A stretch of DNA of 46,805 bases from Chloroflexota bacterium (GTDB lineage: Bacteria; Chloroflexota; Limnocylindria; QHBO01). The notes under the pieces were generated by a model, which worked only from the letters and a program-made list of their open reading frames with translations, was not told the DNA's origin and ran no database searches. The stretch lies in assembly GCA_013816405.1 (NCBI GenBank), contig JACDEL010000011.1:1-46805 (forward strand), written 5' to 3'. Of this stretch, positions 1 through 7,491 are shown piece after piece. The position numbers and the translations under genes are program-made. The first letter of the stretch is position 1. The number at the start of each line of letters is the position of its first letter.

Positions 1-2
1 GG

Positions 3-1160
3 CCCACTCGGGGCAAGGATGCAGGCGCGCCGCCGGCCGGTGCGCCTCCGGTGCTGCCCGGCGTCGAGTTCCGCGCCTTCCTCGATACCCTTGGAGTGGC
101 TGTCTACACGACCGACGCCGACGGCGGGATCACGTACTTCAACGAGGCCGCCGTGACGCTGTGGGGTCGCCGGCCTGAGCTTGGGGAGCCGTGGTGCGGC
201 TCGTGGCGGCTGTACTGGCCCGATGGGCGGCCCATGCCCCACGACGAATGTCCGATGGCCATGGCATTGAAGGAGGACAGGCCGATCCGCGGAGTCGAGG
301 CCGAGCTCGAGCGTCTCGACGGCACGCGCGCCGTGTTCATGGCCTACCCCACTCCCATGCATGACACCTCACGGCGCCTCGTCGGCGCCGTGAACGTGCT
401 GGTCGACGTGACCGAGCGCCGAAAGGCGGAGGAGGCGCTGCGCGCTGCCGCCGAGGCGCTCGCCGCATCGAACACCGTCAAGGACGAATTCCTGGGCCTG
501 GTATCGCACGAGCTCCGAACCCCGGTGACCACGATCTTCGGTAATGCGCACCTCCTCCGCGGCCGGGCCGGGCTGCTCGGGACTGAGGAGGCCGACTCCA
601 TGCTGACCGACATCGCCGATGAATCGAATCGCCTCCTTGGCATCATCGAGAACCTCCTCCTCCTGACGCGGCTCGGATCGGGGACGCCGCCCGAGCAGGA
701 GCCGCAGCTGATCGCGCACGTGGCACGCAACGCTGTGGAGGGCTACCGGAAACACCATCCGGAGCGCTCCATCTCACTCGAGGTTGTACCGGGTCAGATG
801 GTCGTCGAGGCCGATCGGGGCCACCTGGAGATGCTCCTCGACAACCTCCTGACCAACGCGACGAAGTACAGTCCCGCGTCCACCGAGATCGAGGTGAAGG
901 TCTCCTCCGACGAGCAGGAAGCCTGCGTCGCCGTCCTCGATCGCGGGATCGGCATCGGCGATGCGGACCCGAGTCAGCTGTTCACCGCCTTCTATCGGAC
1001 CGAAGCGGCCAAGATGCGCACCGCCGGCCTCGGCATCGGCCTGGCCGTCTGCCAGCGGATCGTCGACTCGCTGGGTGGTCGACTCTGGGCCGGGCCGCGA
1101 GAAGGTGGCGGCACCGAGGCCGGATTCGCGCTCCCGCTGGCGGTGGTCTCGCCCGACTGA
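3..1160 (+). CDS. PAS-domain sensor histidine kinase (5' end probably outside window)
   Basis: Sensor kinase of a two-component system that autophosphorylates on histidine. Counting from the first in-frame GTG (51), a PAS-like fold covers about residues 5-120, followed by a short coiled helix. The H-box SHELRTP has its phospho-acceptor at H153. The HATPase domain shows an N-box with N265 and N269, a G1 box DRGIG near 297, an F-box LFTAFYR and a G2 box GLGIGLA near 326. No transmembrane segment is visible, so this part is cytosolic. The frame stays open upstream to the window edge and GTG 51 has no ribosome binding site, so the true start probably lies outside and more sensory domains may be missing. 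No response regulator is adjacent on the visible side. The kinase call is firm; the signal is unknown. Confidence 0.85.
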   Translation, partial: PTRGKDAGAPPAGAPPVLPGVEFRAFLDTLGVAVYTTDADGGITYFNEAAVTLWGRRPELGEPWCGSWRLYWPDGRPMPHDECPMAMALKEDRPIRGVEAELERLDGTRAVFMAYPTPMHDTSRRLVGAVNVLVDVTERRKAEEALRAAAEALAASNTVKDEFLGLVSHELRTPVTTIFGNAHLLRGRAGLLGTEEADSMLTDIADESNRLLGIIENLLLLTRLGSGTPPEQEPQLIAHVARNAVEGYRKHHPERSISLEVVPGQMVVEADRGHLEMLLDNLLTNATKYSPASTEIEVKVSSDEQEACVAVLDRGIGIGDADPSQLFTAFYRTEAAKMRTAGLGIGLAVCQRIVDSLGGRLWAGPREGGGTEAGFALPLAVVSPD

Positions 1161-1210
1161 CAGAATGCTCCGATCTTCGCGCGCGCGAAGACGTGATGGG
1201 AGGCAGGTCG

Positions 1211-1900
1211 ATGATCCAGGATCGCACCGCGGCAGCACTCGTCGCAGAGGCGTTCGGAACGTTCCTCTTCTTCTTCGTGGGCGCCGGCTCCGTGGTCCTG
1301 GGCGACTACCTCGTCGCCAATGGCGGAACCAGCCCGGGCCTCGTTGGCGTGGCGCTGGCGCACGGGTTGGCGCTCGCGGTCCTCGCCTCGGCTCTGGGCG
1401 CGGTCTCAGGCGCGCACTTCAACCCGGCAGTCACGCTGGGGGTGTGGATCATGGGCCGGATCACGGCCACCGGTGCGGCCCTCTACCTGGTCGCGCAGCT
1501 GGTCGGCGGACTCGCCGCGGGCCTTGCGCTCAAGGCGGCATTCGCCGATTCCTGGCAGGCGTCGAAGATCGGCACCCCGGCACTCGGAGCCGGGATCACG
1601 CCGATCCTCGGGATCGGGATCGAGGCCGTGCTTACGGCGCTGTTGCTGCTGGTTGTCATCGGGACCACGGTCGACCCGCGGGCGCCCAAGCTCGGAGGCC
1701 TTGCCGTTGGGCTGGCCGTAGCGGCGGACATCCTGGTCGGTGGGCCGTTGACGGGCGCCGCCATGAATCCCGCGCGCTGGTTCGGTCCGGCCATCGCGGC
1801 GGGCGCCTATGCAGACTGGTACGTGTGGTGGATCGGCCCGGCCATCGGCGCTGCGGTCGCCGCGCTGATCTACCGGACCACCCTGGCGGAAGCGACCTAG
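1211..1900 (+). CDS. Aquaporin (MIP family channel)
   Basis: Water-selective or small-solute channel of the inner membrane. The 229-residue product has six hydrophobic segments and both hallmark NPA loops (residues 71-73 in HFNPAVT and 186-188 in MNPARWFGPA), with the pore arginine R189. The residue after NPAR is W rather than the D usual in glycerol facilitators, which favours an AqpZ-like water channel, although the substrate cannot be fixed by eye. An earlier in-frame GTG (1193) and ATG (1196) exist. I chose ATG 1211 because GGAGG at 1199-1203 sits 7 bases upstream. It follows the kinase on the same strand after a 50-base gap and converges on rplL across a hairpin terminator. Confidence 0.88.
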   Translation: MIQDRTAAALVAEAFGTFLFFFVGAGSVVLGDYLVANGGTSPGLVGVALAHGLALAVLASALGAVSGAHFNPAVTLGVWIMGRITATGAALYLVAQLVGGLAAGLALKAAFADSWQASKIGTPALGAGITPILGIGIEAVLTALLLLVVIGTTVDPRAPKLGGLAVGLAVAADILVGGPLTGAAMNPARWFGPAIAAGAYADWYVWWIGPAIGAAVAALIYRTTLAEAT

Positions 1901-1914
1901 CCGGGCGAGTCGAA

Positions 1915-1950
1915 AGGGCCGGTCCCGCAGCCGGGTCCGGCCCTCAGTTT
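1915..1950. terminator. Bidirectional hairpin terminator between aquaporin gene and rplL
   Basis: Arms 1915-1926 and 1933-1944 pair over 12 positions with one T-T mismatch around a 6-base loop. A short CAGTTT tail follows on the plus strand. It lies between the stops of two converging genes, so it can end both transcripts. The T-run is short, so efficiency is uncertain. Confidence 0.6.
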
Positions 1951-1963
1951 GAACGTGGCGTGG

Positions 1964-2365
1964 CTAGCGAACGTCGACCGAGGCCCCGGCCTCGGCGAGC
2001 TTCTCCTTGACCGCCTCGGCCTCCTCCTTGGCGACTCCCTCCTTGACGGCCTTCGGGGCCGCGTCAACGAGGTCCTTGGCCTCCTTGAGACCCAGGCCGG
2101 TCAGCTCGCGCACCGCCTTGATGACCAGGATCTTGTTCGGGCCGACCTCGGTCAGCACCGCGTCGAACTCGGTCTGCTCTTCCACGACCGCCGGCGCACC
2201 AGCGCCGTCACCGCCCGCCGCCGGCGCCGCAGCCGCTGCGACCGGGGCAGCCGCCGTGACGCCGTAGCGCTCCTCGAATGCCTTGACCAGCTCGGAGAGC
2301 TCGAGGACGGTCATGCCGTCGATCGCCTCCAGGATCTGGTCCTTGCTCGTCGCCTTGGTAGCCAT
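1964..2365 (-). CDS. rplL: 50S ribosomal protein L7/L12
   Basis: Stalk protein that recruits translation GTPases to the ribosome; multiple dimers bind the C-terminal helix of L10. The 133-residue product has the N-terminal dimerisation domain (about 1-35), an alanine- and glycine-rich flexible hinge (about 38-65) and the C-terminal domain with the conserved [20 protein letters not shown] stretch. Length and domain order are standard. It is the last gene of the rpmG-to-rplL run, 24 bases after rplJ, and is followed by the hairpin at 1915-1944. Expression is probably governed jointly with rplJ by the L10 leader upstream. Confidence 0.97.
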   Translation of the reverse strand: MATKATSKDQILEAIDGMTVLELSELVKAFEERYGVTAAAPVAAAAAPAAGGDGAGAPAVVEEQTEFDAVLTEVGPNKILVIKAVRELTGLGLKEAKDLVDAAPKAVKEGVAKEEAEAVKEKLAEAGASVDVR

Positions 2366-2389
2366 GATCGTGTGCCTTCCCTTTCCTCG

Positions 2390-2932
2390 TCAGGCGGCGC
2401 TGCCGCCCTCGCTTGCTCGCTTCTGGTCGGCCACTGCACTGAGCACGCCGACGAGATTTCGAAGATTTGCGGCCAGGACCCCGGCCATCCCCGCGATCGG
2501 GGAGGCCATGGCTCCGGCCATGCGACCGAGCAGCACTTCGCGCCTCGGCAGGCTTGCCAGCTGCTGGAACACGGCGGCGTCGACGGCGACCCCGCCCAGC
2601 AGGCCACCCCGCAGGGCGACCACCTTGGAATATGGACGGAGGGCATCCTGCAATGCCTTCGCCAGGGCCGTCTCGTCGCCAGAGCTCGCGGCGACGGCGG
2701 TGGGACCTTCGAGCAACGAGGTCAGCTCGGCGCGGCCCGCCTCCGCGGCGGCGATCTTCAGGAGGCGATTCTTGGCGACGTGCAGCTCCACGCCGTTGGC
2801 GCGCAGCGACCTCCGTACCGACTGCATCTCGGAGACCTTCAGGCCCCGGTAATCGGCCACGGCCAGCGAGGAGCTGGAGCGGAGCATCTCCGTCAGCTCG
2901 GCGATCGCCTGGCGTTTCGCGTCGTTCGGCAT
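2390..2932 (-). CDS. rplJ: 50S ribosomal protein L10
   Basis: Stalk base protein that binds 23S rRNA and anchors L7/L12 dimers; also the autogenous repressor of its operon in many bacteria. The 180-residue product begins MPNDAKRQAIAEL and has the usual N-terminal RNA-binding domain, with conserved VADYRGL and AKNRLLKIA stretches, and a C-terminal helix for L7/L12. The frame extends further upstream, but ATG 2932 is preceded by GAGAGGA at good spacing and the extra 49 residues would run through the leader RNA, so I reject the longer form. The next gene is rplL. A structured leader with an intrinsic terminator lies directly upstream. Confidence 0.96.
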   Translation of the reverse strand: MPNDAKRQAIAELTEMLRSSSSLAVADYRGLKVSEMQSVRRSLRANGVELHVAKNRLLKIAAAEAGRAELTSLLEGPTAVAASSGDETALAKALQDALRPYSKVVALRGGLLGGVAVDAAVFQQLASLPRREVLLGRMAGAMASPIAGMAGVLAANLRNLVGVLSAVADQKRASEGGSAA

Positions 2933-2962
2933 GGTGTTGTCCTCTCGAACCTCCGTGGCATC

Positions 2963-2999
2963 AAAAAAAGGTCCTCGCGCACGCATCGGCACGAGGACC
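2963..2999 (-). terminator. Intrinsic terminator (attenuator) in the rplJ leader
   Basis: On the minus strand GGTCCTCG (2999-2992) pairs perfectly with CGAGGACC (2977-2970) over 8 bp, followed at once by seven U residues (2969-2963). It lies only 30 bases before the rplJ start, inside the operon, which fits conditional termination rather than an operon end. Confidence 0.8.
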
Positions 3000-3105
3000 G
3001 TCTCCGGTCGTCTCATTGCCTCGGCGTGCCGCCGGCTCTCTTCGGCCGGCGATTGGCCCGGGGCTTGCACCCGGTGCACAACGCTGTCTGTGGCTTCTCT
3101 TCGGC
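2963..3105 (-). promoter_or_regulatory. Ribosomal protein L10 leader RNA
   Basis: The 202-base gap between rplA and rplJ holds elements typical of the L10 leader: a CCACAGACAGC segment (complement of 3083-3093) and a GCCGAGGC segment (complement of 3018-3025) flanking GC-rich stems. The attenuator terminator follows. In known cases the L10(L12)4 complex binds this RNA; in Bacillus subtilis, binding promotes termination. Here the same logic is inferred from the leader plus terminator arrangement. Confidence 0.72.
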
Positions 3106-3134
3106 TGTCCCGATGAGTCTGGTCGGTTGACCTC

Positions 3135-3839
3135 CTAGGCGCTGGCCGCTGCCAGGGCGGACGGGATGTCGATCCGCAATCCGGGGCCCATGGTAGGGGC
3201 TACGGTCAGCGTTCGCATGTAGGTGCCCTTGGCCCCGCTCGGCTTCGCCCGCTGCACGGCATCCACGAGCGTCGCGATGTTGGCCGACAGCTGGTCCGGC
3301 GTGAAGCTGGCCTTGCCGACCGGAGCATGGACAATGCCGGCGCGGTCGACCTTGAACTCGATGCGGCCAGACTTGATCTCGCTGACCGCCCGCTCGATAT
3401 CGAAGGTGACGGTGCCTGCCTTCGGGTTCGGCATCAGGCCGCGCGGGCCCAGCTTCTTTCCCAGCCGGCCGACCGTTCCCATCATGTCGGGCGTCGCGAT
3501 CGCCACGTCGAACTCGAACCAGCCATCGTCGATCTTCTTGACGAGGTCGTCGCCGCCCACCTCATCGGCTCCCGCGCGCAGGGCGTCCTGCGCCTTCTCG
3601 CCCTGGGCGAAGACGATCACGCGCGTGATGCGGCCCGTGCCATGCGGCAGGACGACGGTGCCGCGCACCAGCTGGTCGGCATGCCTCGGGTCGATCCCCA
3701 GGCGCAGGTGCAGCTCCATGGTGGCGTCGAACTTCGAGATCGAGACGCGCGGCAGCAGCTCACAGGCCTCGTCGATGAGGTAGCGACGGTCCGGCTCGAG
3801 CAGCTTGGCCGCGTCCATGTACTTCTTGCCGTGCGGCAT
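3135..3839 (-). CDS. rplA: 50S ribosomal protein L1
   Basis: L1 stalk protein that guides deacylated tRNA out of the E site. The 234-residue product has the family signature [20 protein letters not shown] near residues 121-140 and the two-domain layout with [13 protein letters not shown] in domain I. Start and stop are standard. The ATG overlaps the stop of rplK by one base (TGATG), so the two are translationally coupled. The gap after it, before rplJ, carries the L10 leader. Confidence 0.97.
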   Translation of the reverse strand: MPHGKKYMDAAKLLEPDRRYLIDEACELLPRVSISKFDATMELHLRLGIDPRHADQLVRGTVVLPHGTGRITRVIVFAQGEKAQDALRAGADEVGGDDLVKKIDDGWFEFDVAIATPDMMGTVGRLGKKLGPRGLMPNPKAGTVTFDIERAVSEIKSGRIEFKVDRAGIVHAPVGKASFTPDQLSANIATLVDAVQRAKPSGAKGTYMRTLTVAPTMGPGLRIDIPSALAAASA

Positions 3840-4264
3840 CAGTCGCTCACCTCGATGCCCATGCTGCGCGCCGTTCCCGCCACGATGCGCATGGCGTGCT
3901 CGACGTCGTTGGCGTTAAGGTCGGCCATCTTGGTCTCGGCGATCTCGCGCAGCTGCCGCTGCGACACCTTCCCGACCTTGGTGCGATTCGGCTCGGCCGA
4001 GCCGCTCTCCACCCCGGCGGCGCGCTTCAGGAGCGCGGCGGCCAGCGGCGCCTTGGTGACGAAGGTGAACGACCGGTCCTCGAAGACGGTGATCTCGGCC
4101 GGCACCACGTAGCCCGACTGGCTGGCGGTGCGCTCGTTGAAGGCCTTGATGAACTCCATGATGTTGATCCCGTGCTGGCCAAGCGCCGGCCCAACCGGGG
4201 CGGCTGCGGTGGCACGGCCGGCAGGCGCCTGGATCTTGAGGATGGCGCGAATCTTCTTTGCCAT
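3839..4264 (-). CDS. rplK: 50S ribosomal protein L11
   Basis: Binds the GTPase-associated centre of 23S rRNA. The 141-residue product starts [16 protein letters not shown] and shows the N-terminal proline-rich region ([16 protein letters not shown]) and the C-terminal RNA-binding domain with [19 protein letters not shown]. Length is exactly typical. It lies 2 bases after nusG and its stop overlaps the rplA start. Confidence 0.97.
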   Translation of the reverse strand: MAKKIRAILKIQAPAGRATAAAPVGPALGQHGINIMEFIKAFNERTASQSGYVVPAEITVFEDRSFTFVTKAPLAAALLKRAAGVESGSAEPNRTKVGKVSQRQLREIAETKMADLNANDVEHAMRIVAGTARSMGIEVSD

Positions 4265-4266
4265 GG

Positions 4267-4899
4267 CTACAGCTTGTCGATCTGCAGGAAGTCGAGCTCG
4301 ACCGGCGTCTCGCGACCGAAGATGCTGACCAGCACCTTGACCTTGTTGCGCTCCGGATTGACCTCGTCGACGGTCCCGATGAACTCGGCGAACGGCCCGT
4401 CCTTGACGCGCACGCTCTGGCCCTTGGTGAACTGGAGCTTGAACTTGGGCGCCTCGACCCCCATCTGCTTGAGGATCTTCTTGACCTCGCCCTCCATCAG
4501 GGGCGTGGGCCGGTTGCCGGATCCCACGAAGCTGGTCACCCCCGGTGTGTTGCGCACGACGTACCAGGACTCATCGGTCATGACCATCTCGACCAGCACG
4601 TAGCCGGGGAACACCTTCTTGTTGACGGTCTGCCGCTGGCCGTTCTTGATCTCGATCTCCTCCTCCATCGGCACCAGCACCTGGAAGATCTGGTCCTCCA
4701 CGCCCATGGACTCGATGCGGTGCTCGAGGTTGGCCTTGACCTTGTTCTCGTAGCCCGAGTAGGTGTGGATCACGTACCACTGCTTCGTGGTCCGCTCGGC
4801 TGCATACGGATCGTCGGGCTGCGGCGCCTCGCGAGAAAGGCGTGCAGCCTGGCGCGCCTCGTTGCGCGCCTCGGTCTCGGTCGCCTGCTCGTCGTTCAT
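4267..4899 (-). CDS. nusG: Transcription termination/antitermination factor NusG
   Basis: Processivity factor that binds the RNA polymerase clamp and links transcription to Rho or ribosomes. In the 210-residue product an acidic, low-complexity N-terminal extension of about 38 residues precedes the NGN domain ([15 protein letters not shown] from about 41; FPGYVLVEM near 97). The KOW domain starts near residue 158 ([17 protein letters not shown]). The start overlaps the secE stop as TGATG, and rplK follows after 2 bases. NusG is expected to act in rRNA antitermination as well, which is relevant to the boxA-like elements in the rRNA leaders of this window. Confidence 0.96.
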   Translation of the reverse strand: MNDEQATETEARNEARQAARLSREAPQPDDPYAAERTTKQWYVIHTYSGYENKVKANLEHRIESMGVEDQIFQVLVPMEEEIEIKNGQRQTVNKKVFPGYVLVEMVMTDESWYVVRNTPGVTSFVGSGNRPTPLMEGEVKKILKQMGVEAPKFKLQFTKGQSVRVKDGPFAEFIGTVDEVNPERNKVKVLVSIFGRETPVELDFLQIDKL

Positions 4900-5081
4900 C
4901 AGAGCACCTGATCGATCAGCGCGTGGAAGGCGGTGTCGAGCACAGCGATGTAGGCCCCGACCGCGATCGAAACGGCGACCACGATGAGGGTCAGGTTGAT
5001 GACCGTCTGGCGCGTGGGCCAGGCGACCTTCTTCAGCTCGGACCAGGCCCCGGTGAGGTATTGGCGAATGCCGCGGAACAC
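4899..5081 (-). CDS. secE: Preprotein translocase subunit SecE
   Basis: Single-span subunit that clamps SecY in the translocon. The core is typical: an amphipathic helix ([20 protein letters not shown]) followed by one transmembrane segment ([21 protein letters not shown]). The open frame runs back into tRNA-Trp, so the start must lie inside it. The only standard start codon after the tRNA in this frame is GTG 5081, giving 60 residues, the minimal SecE size. A GGAG lies 15 bases upstream, farther than usual, so the start is uncertain. It lies between tRNA-Trp and nusG. Confidence 0.85.
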   Translation of the reverse strand: MFRGIRQYLTGAWSELKKVAWPTRQTVINLTLIVVAVSIAVGAYIAVLDTAFHALIDQVL

Positions 5082-5132
5082 GATGGCTTCAGCTTGCTCC
5101 TGCTGTGATGGTTCTGAATTGACCGATGAAGC

Positions 5133-5209
5133 TGGCAGGGGCGACAGGACTTGAACCTGCAACCGCTGGTTTTGGAGACCAGTGCTCTACCAAATTGAGC
5201 TACACCCCT
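5133..5209 (-). tRNA. trnW: tRNA-Trp (CCA)
   Basis: Cloverleaf with acceptor AGGGGUG/CGCCCCU, anticodon loop CUCCAAA (anticodon CCA), T-loop GTTCAAG, discriminator G73 and an encoded CCA end. It sits between rpmG and secE, a common bacterial arrangement, so it must be cut out of the operon transcript. Confidence 0.96.
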
Positions 5210-5224
5210 ACCGACGCGCTCTGC

Positions 5225-5389
5225 CTACTTCGTCTCCCGATGCAGCGTGTGCTGCCGGCATCGCGGGCAGAACTTGTTGAGCTCCATCCGGCCGGGGTCG
5301 TTTCGCTTGTTCTTGCGGGTGCTGTACGTGCGCTCCTTGCAGGTCGTGCACGCCAGCGAGATGACAGGTCGATTTTCGGTCTTGGCCAC
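5225..5389 (-). CDS. rpmG: 50S ribosomal protein L33 (zinc-type)
   Basis: A 54-residue product reading [20 protein letters not shown] at its start, with two CxxC pairs (C14/C17 and C41/C44) that make it the zinc-binding form of L33. It ends in LHRETK. GTG 5389 is preceded by GAGGA at 9 bases. It is the first gene of the rpmG-trnW-secE-nusG-rplKAJL run and lies directly below a consensus promoter. It is too short for most open-frame filters, but the similarity to L33 is clear along its whole length. Confidence 0.95.
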   Translation of the reverse strand: MAKTENRPVISLACTTCKERTYSTRKNKRNDPGRMELNKFCPRCRQHTLHRETK

Positions 5390-5463
5390 GGTGCGATGTC
5401 CTCGTCAGTCGCCCGTCGCCGCCCACGCCAAAGAAGGGCTGGTCACCGGGGGAAAGCGCCGTG

Positions 5464-5493
5464 ATTCTAGGCTGGCTGCGAGGCCGATGTCAA
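5464..5493 (-). promoter_or_regulatory. Housekeeping sigma promoter of the rpmG operon
   Basis: On the minus strand TTGACA (5493-5488), an 18-base spacer and TAGAAT (5469-5464). The -35 is perfect and the -10 has five of six consensus bases. It leaves a leader of about 65-70 bases before rpmG and is the best promoter match in the window. Confidence 0.85.
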
Positions 5494-5500
5494 CGCGACC

Positions 5501-5984
5501 ATGCTGGCCGGAGCCCATGACCCTCACTACACTGGCGCCTGGAGGGCCCCAGACCTCACCGGCCAGTACATGGACGCCGCGTACCTGCGCGAGCTGTTCG
5601 ACGAGCCCGCCGCGCTGCTGTACCTGGTGTGGTCGCTGGTTCGCACCATCGACGACGCGGTCAACCCCGATGAGCCGACCACGATGCGAGAGGCCTGCAC
5701 CCAGGCCGATGCATTGATCACCGAGGTGGCGACCGTGCTGGACGGGGCGGAAGAGACGGAGATCGTCCGAACGCTGGTCCGGCTCCGCGGGCATCTCGAG
5801 AACGACGAGCACGGGACCGCCCTGAGCACCGACGCTGAGGCGGCGCGGAGCCTCCTCAAGAACCTGGTCAACACCTTCTTCCACGACCGCCTCGTCGCGT
5901 TGCCCACCATCGGGCGCCTACATCGGGCGCCTGCAGGCCGAGTTCGCGCAGGACGCCGCCGCGTTGGACGCGGCAGCGCGCTGA
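5501..5984 (+). CDS. Hypothetical helical protein, frameshifted near its 3' end
   Basis: I do not recognise this protein. It is acidic and predicted mostly alpha-helical (for example AAYLRELFDEPAALLYLVWSL and TEIVRTLVRLRGHL). In the uninterrupted frame it runs to 6028 and ends in an arginine-rich tail unlike the rest, overlapping the convergent neighbour by 44 bases. A near-perfect 13-base tandem repeat (5908-5920 and 5921-5933, 12 of 13 identical) shifts the frame. Removing one copy restores a helical ending (RLQAEFAQDAAALDAAAR) that stops at 5984, directly abutting the neighbour's stop. The start is uncertain: ATG 5501 or ATG 5570 (residue 24), neither with a clear ribosome binding site. 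The promoter of the divergent rpmG operon abuts its 5' end. Confidence 0.55.
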
Positions 5985-7055
5985 TCAGGCTGGCGCGTCG
6001 TCGGGCGGTTCTGGCTCCTTGCGCTTGACCAGGACCACGTGCGTGAAGGGCAGCCGGATGTCGCTGAAGACCTCGATGCTGACCAGGAAGCCGACGAAGA
6101 TGAACACGATTCCCAGCAGCTCACCGAGGAAGAAGCTCCAGGTGATGCCGAAGCGGTTGAGGCCGCTGGTCAGGCCGGGAACGAAGCCACCGAGCGCGAT
6201 CAGCAGCGTGGCCAGGACGCGCGAATTGAGCGTTCCGGCTCGCAAGGAACGAACCGCGCCGGGGATCGAGGCAAAGAAGTTGACCACCACGGCGGCTACA
6301 CGGCCAAGGACTCCGATGACTGGCGGCCCGCCCTCGACGCGCAGCAGACGCCGCTTGGGCATGAAGATGTAGGCCGAGTAGATCGCGCCGAAGACCAGTG
6401 CGAATGCGCCGGTGATGTTGAATGGCGGTGTCAGGATCCGCAGATCGCTCGGGAAGGCGGTCCCCACCGGAACGCCGGTCGTTGGATCGAGCGCGTATCC
6501 CGGGGGCGGCAGCGGCGCCGAGAGCACCAGGACGACGACGATCGCGGAGGCGACGGCCAGGATCCCCGCCGCCAGGGGCGCCACCAGCCGCCGATCGAAG
6601 CGCGTCGCGATCGCAAGCGCAAGCGCCCCGAACGTCGAGAACGCGACCACGGCCAGGACTGCGCCGCCTGACGCGGGCACCCCCTCCTTGGCGCGAGCCG
6701 CCGCGGCCAGGATGCTGAACAGGCCCCCGGCGAAGAGGCTGAACGCCACGAAGTAGCCGAATCGGGTGCGGTTGAGAAGGAAGACGGTGCCCAAGCCCAG
6801 GTAGGCGGCGACCCCGAATGCGCCGATGAGGTACCAGGCCCGGTACAGGGGTTCGGTCCAGCCGAAGGCGCTGCCGAGGAACTCGGTCCCCGCGCTGATC
6901 CCGTACCAGAGGAGGCCGATCGTCCATACCAGCTGGTACGGCTGGCGGCGGCGCAGCCATTGGTCGCCGACCATGGCCGCAAAGATGAACGACAGGGCCG
7001 ACGACAGGAGCGGCAGCGCAATGTTCACCGCGAATCCGACCTCCTGAGCAGACAT
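5985..7055 (-). CDS. Polytopic membrane protein of unknown function
   Basis: A 356-residue protein with about ten hydrophobic segments spread over its length and a charged C-terminal tail (KRKEPEPPDDAPA). Between segments near residues 190-225 there is a proline-rich outer loop. I see no catalytic motif, transporter signature or nucleotide-binding site. ATG 7055 has only a weak upstream GGGG. Its stop abuts the restored stop of the convergent gene at 5984. The tRNA-Thr(GGT) ends 28 bases upstream on the same strand, so the gene may be co-transcribed with the tRNAs. Confidence 0.6.
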   Translation of the reverse strand: MSAQEVGFAVNIALPLLSSALSFIFAAMVGDQWLRRRQPYQLVWTIGLLWYGISAGTEFLGSAFGWTEPLYRAWYLIGAFGVAAYLGLGTVFLLNRTRFGYFVAFSLFAGGLFSILAAAARAKEGVPASGGAVLAVVAFSTFGALALAIATRFDRRLVAPLAAGILAVASAIVVVLVLSAPLPPPGYALDPTTGVPVGTAFPSDLRILTPPFNITGAFALVFGAIYSAYIFMPKRRLLRVEGGPPVIGVLGRVAAVVVNFFASIPGAVRSLRAGTLNSRVLATLLIALGGFVPGLTSGLNRFGITWSFFLGELLGIVFIFVGFLVSIEVFSDIRLPFTHVVLVKRKEPEPPDDAPA

Positions 7056-7083
7056 CTGTTGCGATTGGCCCCACCCCGATGGA

Positions 7084-7159
7084 TGGAGCCCACGTCCGGG
7101 CTCGAACCGGAGACCTCGTCCTTACCAAGGACGTGCTCTGCCAACTGAGCTACGTGGGC
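7084..7159 (-). tRNA. trnT: tRNA-Thr (GGT)
   Basis: Cloverleaf with acceptor GCCCACG/CGUGGGC, anticodon loop UUGGUAA between a CGUCC/GGACG stem, standard T-loop GTTCGAG and encoded CCA. It is downstream of tRNA-Tyr on the same strand, 89 bases apart. Confidence 0.95.
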
Positions 7160-7248
7160 GCGCGCAGATTCTGCGGGAAGGACGAGATGACAGGCAACCA
7201 TCAGCCTATCTTGGTAAATCTCGGTATCGGATCTCCCCGGACGGACGA

Positions 7249-7333
7249 TGGTGGGCAGGGAGGGAATCGAACCCCCACAGTCGAAGACGGCTGATCTACA
7301 GTCAGCGGAGCTCACCACCTGCTCAACCTACCC
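7249..7333 (-). tRNA. trnY: tRNA-Tyr (GTA)
   Basis: Type II tRNA with a long variable arm. Acceptor GGGUAGG/CCUGCCC, D-stem GAGC/GCUC, anticodon loop CUGUAGA in a GCUGA/UCAGC stem, A73 and encoded CCA. A shifted acceptor pairing one helix turn earlier was considered, but it leaves no valid CCA end. Confidence 0.94.
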
Positions 7334-7416
7334 ACGCCTTCGATCGGCAGGTGGTGCGCTGCCGACCGAGCGGGAGTATAGCGAACGACCGATCGCGGCC
7401 TCAACAGGCGCAGGGA

Positions 7417-7491
7417 TGGAGCCGACGGAGGGAGTCGAACCCACAACCGGTGGTTTACAAAACCACTGCTCTACCGTTGAGCTACGTCGGC
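7417..7491 (-). tRNA. trnT: tRNA-Thr (TGT)
   Basis: Acceptor GCCGACG/CGUCGGC, anticodon loop UUUGUAA in a GUGGU/ACCAC stem, encoded CCA. The rlmB stop codon lies inside its 5' end (7482-7484). A TAGAAT -10-like box at 7507-7502, inside the rlmB tail, could start this tRNA transcript, but no matching -35 is visible. Confidence 0.95.

Noticed and set aside
2933-3079. 49-residue N-terminal extension of L10
   Set aside because: It would translate through the L10 leader and terminator hairpin, and ATG 2932 has a good ribosome binding site and the conserved N-terminus.
5082-5162. Longer secE start reaching into tRNA-Trp
   Set aside because: The extra codons are tRNA sequence and the upstream start would require translating the mature tRNA region.
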